A DNA stretch of 7,735 nucleotides from an uncultured Lachnospiraceae bacterium (GTDB taxonomy: Bacteria; Bacillota_A; Clostridia; Lachnospirales; Lachnospiraceae), in NCBI GenBank assembly GCA_910588595.1, contig CAJUQU010000184.1, positions 1 through 7,735 on the forward strand, given 5' to 3'. Of this stretch, positions 1 to 6,200 are shown one piece after another. The number at the start of each line of letters is the position of its first letter. Positions within the stretch are counted from its first letter, which is position 1. Under the pieces are notes generated by a model. That model made no database searches. It saw only the letters and a list, made by a program, of their open reading frames with translations, and had not been told where the DNA came from. A program made the position numbers and the translations under genes.

Positions 1-187
1 ATGCCAATATAACTATACGAAGCCCCGCCGATGCAATGTATTCCAGTTTGTCAAAATCAAGTATCAGGCTCTCTATATCAGAAAGCGCCTCAATCTCCCT
101 GCCCAGCTCCGGTGATGAATTTGTGTCCAGCCATCCCTCGACCGCGACAATGGCTTTGTTATTTTCCATCGTTTTTGTAATCGTCAC
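1..187 (-). CDS. STAS-domain anti-sigma-factor antagonist, SpoIIAA/RsbV-like (3'-partial)
   Basis: Only the first 62 residues are visible; the gene runs off the left edge, and a full STAS protein is usually about 100-110 residues. Translation gives a typical STAS N-terminal half: the strand AIVAVEGWLDT, a helix ELGREIEALSD, the strand SLILDFDKLEYI and the loop ASAGLR. Ser53 lies at the position phosphorylated by the partner kinase in SpoIIAA and RsbV. Such proteins, when dephosphorylated, bind a serine kinase/anti-sigma factor and free its partner. The start chosen is GTG at 187-185, because a GGAGGAG sequence sits six bases before it; in-frame ATGs at 202 and 214 lie on top of or upstream of that site. 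It follows the NRPS stop by 42 bases on the same strand, so shared transcription is likely. The family is clear; its partners and any role in peptide production are unknown. Confidence 0.85.
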   Translation of the reverse strand, partial: MTITKTMENNKAIVAVEGWLDTNSSPELGREIEALSDIESLILDFDKLEYIASAGLRIVILA

Positions 188-193
188 TTTTGT

Positions 194-200
194 CTCCTCC
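194..200 (-). promoter_or_regulatory. Strong ribosome binding site for the STAS gene
   Basis: On the minus strand GGAGGAG is followed by ACAAAA and then GTG, a near-ideal Shine-Dalgarno sequence with six-base spacing. It decides the start of the STAS gene. The 42-base gap between the two genes holds no terminator-like hairpin with a T-run and no promoter I can support. Confidence 0.75.
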
Positions 201-229
201 ATAAAAATCAGCATAAAATTTTCACAGTA

Positions 230-3200
230 TCAAAGCTTATTCGAAAATCCATCTTCAAAAAAATTCAGTCCCTCCAACGCTTCGATTGCCTTTGCAAGAT
301 ATCTGTTATCCGTTATATTCCATTTGAATCCCAAACGGTAGAGCACTTCGGTTGTAAAGGCATTGTCATAATCAATCGTGTAGAGTTCCTCATCATCATG
401 GGAAGTATAAGCGATAAGCCCCGATACCGCATCACTTGTTTCATGTTCTGCCGCATACGCATTGACCGTCTCAATGAATCGATCTCCAGGCATGATTTTA
501 ATGTCAAAGCCCCTCTCACGCATTTCATATATCACATCACTCATAAAAATCCTGTGGTTGTTGCAGGCATGGAATACCGTAAACCTGCTGTCTGTTCCCG
601 CAAGACAGAGTACTGCTGCCGCTGTTTCATCAATCGGAGAGAATTCAGCGCCTTCATTCATGCTATCCATTGGAAATGCGCCAACTGCAGCGTACCCGCG
701 CAAACTCCTTAGAAAACCATTCGTGATAAAGTTAATCTGAAACTCCCCATCTCTGTGGCGGCTCATAAGATTACCGACACGGATCACTTTTGCGTCAAGA
801 CCTTCTGCGGCCGCTTCCAGCACGGCACGTTCTGCAAGGAACTTCGTGCGTATATACTCATTGACAATCCTCTGACCAAAATACAGATCATTTTCAGCAA
901 GTTTCCGATCCATCGGCGGCATGCCGTCCATACCCTCGCCGCCTACTGATATGGTTGAAATCTGTATCAGCCTTCTATTTGCTGATGAGCAGAGATCTAT
1001 CAGATTTTTGACACCTGTTACATTGATCTTTTCTAACATCTCACCCGCCGCAAAGTGTTTGACGCAGGCAGCGCAGTTGATCAATGTGGTAAAAGGTACG
1101 TCTTTTAACCTGTCTACCGCTTCCTTGTCCGTTATGTCACTGTCAATACAGATGATCCTGTCACCAAACAGTTCCGTATATGGCAAGTCAAAATAATACA
1201 TCAGCATATTCATCAGACGCCGGTCATTTGACTCATATCTGCCTTTGCGCACCATACAATACGCCCTGCCATCGTAATTGTCAAGAAATTCTTTTAACAC
1301 GTGAATCCCCAGGAAACCTGTTGCACCTGTGATCAGGATATCGCCCAGCTCCTTTTTCTCCACGCGGTCAACATTCCTCCTGTTATTTGCAGCAATCAGC
1401 GTATCAATCGCATTGTAGGAATAATTTGCAAATTCATCTGTATTTTCCTTCTGCACCTCATCGCCATATACTGCCCTGGCAAGCGCGCGCACTGTAGGAT
1501 ATTTGAAAATATCTGCATATACCAGAGGAATCTTCTCATTCAGGCACATTACTGCAACCTTGGAAGCAGCAAGGGAAGTTCCGCCAATTGCAAAGAAATC
1601 ATCATCGATCCCTACCTTTTCCCGCCCTAATGCCTTCTCAAACAACTTACACAGTTTTATCTGCGCTCCCGTCTGAGGTGCGGCATAATCGGTGCGCTCT
1701 TCCGTAATGGCAGGCGCCGGCAGAGCACGCTTATCAATCTTTCCTCCAGGCGTAACCGGCATTTTGTCCAGATGTGTATAGAACGCAGGTACCATGTATT
1801 CCGGAAGCAATGGACTTAAAAATGCTTTCCAATCCTCCTCCTTGTACTCTGCTCCGGTATAGTAAGCCGCAATATATGTGACACCGCTCTGATCTACAGG
1901 GATTGCCGCCACCTCACAGACGCCGTCGCGTTTCAGGAGTGCCCCCTCGATCTCGCCAAGTTCCACGCGGAATCCATTGATCTTAATCTGTGAATCTATC
2001 CGCCCGATGTATTCAATATTTCCGTCGCCTTTCATACGTACCATATCGCCTGTATGATACAGCCTTTCCTCATCCTTGCATGTGGCAAAAGGATTTGGCA
2101 CAAATACGGACGCTGTTTTTTCCGGCAGATTATGGTAGCCTCTTGCCACCTGCCGCCCTGCCACGCATAGCTCCCCTGGCGCTCCCACAGGTACACGCTT
2201 TAAGTTCTCATCTACGATATAACACCTTACATTGAGCTGTGATTTGCCGATCGGAATCGTTTTATAATCCCTGTCAACCACAAACTCTGTGGACGAAACG
2301 GTATTTTCCGTAGGTCCATAGCCATTTACCATCATGTACTTCCTGTCATAATAGCGCTTAAATTTTTCACCTCCCAGGGTGAGAAGCCTTAAAGTGCAAT
2401 CCCCTGTCAGGGTTTCCGCCACAAGCTCACCCATCTGCGTCGGCATGGTCGCTACCGTGATCGGCTCGTTTTCAAAGGTACGGCAGACAGCGACAGCATC
2501 CTTCCTGACACTTTCCGGGAAAATATAAAGGGAAGCTCCCACCGTCAAAGGCACAAACAGGTCATGTACCGAAGCGTCAAAGCAGAAAGAAGAAAATTCG
2601 CCGTACATATCCTCCGGAACCGTCTTGTGAAAGGTGACTGTATGCTCAATCAATGTCATAAGGTTGCGGTGTTCCAGCATGACGCCCTTTGGTTTTCCTG
2701 TCGAGCCGGAGGTGTAGATCATATATGCCAGATTCTCCGGAAGCGGCGGCGTCAGATCCGCCTTTCCTGTAAAGCCAAGTCCGTCCTTTTCTATCTCGTC
2801 AAGATAAATTACATTTTTGTCATACCCCTCTGTCAGTGATCCATATTTCCTCATAACAAGAAGATTTTCACTGCCACTGTCAGAGAGCATATATTCAATT
2901 CTCTCCTGCGGGTATTCCGGATCAAGGGGAACATATGCGCCTCCCGCTTTCATGATTCCTACATACGCCTCCACAAATTCCCTTGTCCTGCCGCACAAAA
3001 TTCCGGCAACATTTTCCCGCCCAAAACCATTATTCTTCAGTTTATCAGCGATATACTCCGACACTGCATCAAGCTCTGCATATGTTATGGTACCGTTCTC
3101 ATCTTTTACGGCAGTATTGTCCGGATATTTTGACACAGCTTCCCGGAACAGGTCAATAAAAGTCTTCCCCATATACTGCGGCGTATTTACCATCTTATCC

Positions 3201-6200
3201 TGTTCATCGAACAGAAGGCGTATCTCTGACGGTTCCTTTCCATCAAGGAAAGCCCTTGTTGTGATCTCAAGGTTTTCGATCAGATACGCTGCCGTCTCCT
3301 TTTCAAACAAATCACTTCTGTATTCCAGCTCATAGATGTATTCGCCGTTTTCAATGCTCATCATAAGCGATATCGGCTCCTTTGCCGCATTTAAGCCAAG
3401 GGGGATTTCCTCTGCATCCTCTCCACAGATTTTCGTAAATGCAAAATTCCCGCCCTGATACACAAACATCGTGTCAGGCTTAATATGGAAATTGCGGCTG
3501 ATTTCCTGGAACGGATAAATATCGTGATCCATCATTCCCATAAGCTGGTTTTTAATTGTCACAAAATAATCTTGTGTATTTTTCGTTGTATCACACACCA
3601 CAGGCAATGTTTTGACAAACATACCAATCGTTTCAGAAAGACGTGAATCGTTTCTGCCATGATAGATGGTTGTAAATACACTTTTGGAAGCAAAATGGTA
3701 TCTTGCCAGTGCCGCGCCAAATATACCTGTGAAAAATACATTCTCTGTGATACCATATTTCTCGCAGATCGCCTGCACAGCTTCCCTGCTGATGACATCA
3801 CTCTTTCTGCGCAAATTCCCAATGCCCGGCGCCTCTCCATTTTTGTCAGGATAAAGACTGGTGTCCGAGCTGCAGTCTTTCAATACAGAGGCGTAAAATT
3901 CTTCCGCTTTCTTATACTTTTCTCCCTGGATCGCCCTTTCGTTGTCAAGCGCCGCATCATAGGCAGTATATGTCTCTGCCGTAAGCTTTTCGCCCTGATA
4001 TGCCCTGTCGATATCCGACAAAATAACAGAAAGAGAGGTACCGTCTGCGATCAGATGATGCACATCAAGGAACAGATAACTTCCCTCATGTGTCCTATGG
4101 ATCTCAAAACGAAACAGCGGCTCCTGAAACAGCGGAAACGGCCTTACCAGTTTTTCCCTGTCCATGCCGTCAATAATCTCAGTGGTGTATTCCAGATGAT
4201 CATTCCTGCGCTGGCGGATCTCACCGTCCTCATCCATAAAAAGCTGCACTTTCAGGTATGGGTGCACTTCCACTGTCTGCTCTACTGCTTCTTTTAGCCG
4301 GATCAAATCTATCCTGGGACTGAGCCGGAACAAATATGGAATATTATAAACCGTTGTTCCCATATTCGCCGTACAGTCTACAAAGATGCCTGCCTGCGCG
4401 TTGGTCAGCGGATACACCTCCCGCACTTCATGTACCTTAGATTTTTCCGCTCCCAGAAGAAATCTTTCTAACTGGACGACAGTTGGATTTTCCCTGATAT
4501 CATTTGTCTTGATCGCCACGTCAAAGTTCTTTGCCAGAAGTACATTCAGTTTTATCGCACTGATAGAAGTCAGTCCCGCAAGCTGAATATCCGTAGTGAT
4601 CCCAAACTCCCTGTGCCCGATCGCTTCAGCAATGCAGTCACAAATACGCTGCTGCATTTCATTTTTGGGCGGAATCATCTCCTCCACTGCCTTTTGCGGC
4701 TTTGGCAGAGCGCGCCTGTTGACCTTCTGGTTCTGATTTAATGGAATCCGGTCAATCTGCATCGTCACAGCCGGCACCATATACGGCGGCTTTGTTTCCA
4801 TGATAAAAGCATTCAGCTTCCCTGTATCAATCTGCTCATCTGACACAACATACGCTGCGATATATTTACCGCCGCCCTCCTCATCAAATGCAGCAACTGT
4901 GGCATCTTTGATCCCCGGAAAACGCCGGATCACTTCCTCCACTTCCGTAAGCTCAATCCGGAATCCTCTTATTTTTACCTGGGAATCCCGTCTGCCCACA
5001 AAAGAGATATTTCCATCATTTAAGTAGCGCACCACATCACCTGTGTGGTACATCCGCTCGTATCCCTCCTGGTCAGTATAAGGATTTTTAGCATACACCT
5101 CTTTTGTTTTCTCCGGACGGTTCAGATACCCCCGCGATACCTGTCTTCCCGAGACGAGCAGCTCACCGGACGCCCCTGCCGGCAGGCGGTGTCCCTTGTC
5201 ATCAACAATATAGAGTTTCAGATTATCCAGCGGCTTCCCGATCGGAATGTCATCATAATACCGATCCATCTCAAAGATCGTTGTGTAAACCGTACATTCC
5301 GTAGGTCCATAGACATTGTAAAACCTGATACCCTCCGGCGGATTTAAAGGAACCAGTTTTTCTCCACCCGTACTGAGATGTCTTAATGTTTTACTCTTTA
5401 TTTCCATTGCAAATTGACGTCCCACCTGTGTCGTCATAAAGGAATGCGTAAGCTGGTTCTCTTCAAAATAATCACAGAGCGCCAAAAGGTCAAGGCGTAT
5501 TTCCTCGGCAATGATATTTAACTGCGCACCTGCCGTGAGAGACGTAAAAATATCCATCATCGATGCGTCAAAACCATAGGAGGCATAGGCTGCCAGGCGG
5601 GCAGAACTGTCAAACTCATATTGTCTGTGATACCATGTGCAGAATGCCGTGATATTCCCATACTCAATCATACAGCCCTTGGGCACTCCTGTCGAGCCTG
5701 ATGTATAAAGCAGCGTAAACAAATCCTCCGGCTTTGGAGACGGCAGCTTTTCCACATATTCCGGCAGGTCTGGTATCTCATCAAGATACAATATCTGTCC
5801 TGTATAGTCAGACACCAGTTCACGCATCTTCTGTGTCGTGATCAACAGTTTCGCACCACTGTCCTCCAGCATGAAAAGCAGTCTGTCCTGCGGATATGTA
5901 TGGTCAAGGGGCTGGCAGGCACAGCCGCTGCGGGCAACACCCATCGAACAGATTGCCATATATTCACAGCGCGGGATCAGCACAGCAGCTACGTCACCTG
6001 CTGTCAATCCCCTCCGGATAAGATCGCCCGCAAGATTACGCGTTATTTTTTCAACCTCACTGTATGTATATCTGACCTCTTCGTATACAACGGCTGTGTT
6101 ATCGGGATATTGAGCAGCAGCAGCCTCAAACATATCCACAACCGTTTTGCTGACATCATAGGACACTTCTGTCTCATTAAAACTGTCAAGCATTTTTTCC

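Noticed and set aside
215..222. AAAATTTT palindrome between the two genes as a terminator or operator
   Set aside because: It is only eight bases of A/T with no GC stem, loop or T-run, and such palindromes are common by chance in AT-rich spacers.
230..232. TGA stop as a readthrough or selenocysteine codon joining the NRPS to the in-frame STAS gene
   Set aside because: The reductase is complete before the TGA, the STAS gene has its own ribosome binding site, no SECIS-like hairpin is apparent, and a shared frame has a one in three chance.
36..341. Plus-strand open frame of 101 codons across the gene junction
   Set aside because: It is antisense to both the STAS start and the NRPS end, and shows no family features.
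2817..3335. Plus-strand open frame of 172 codons
   Set aside because: It is antisense to the A2/C2 region, serine-rich with no domain, and is explained by the codon pattern of the NRPS on the other strand.
3659..4297. Plus-strand open frame of 212 codons
   Set aside because: It lies antisense within the C2 coding region, has no recognisable domain and a composition typical of a shadow frame.
6152..6199. Epimerase, methyltransferase or other tailoring domain between C, A and T domains
   Set aside because: The gaps between recognised domains are short linkers with no room for another catalytic domain.
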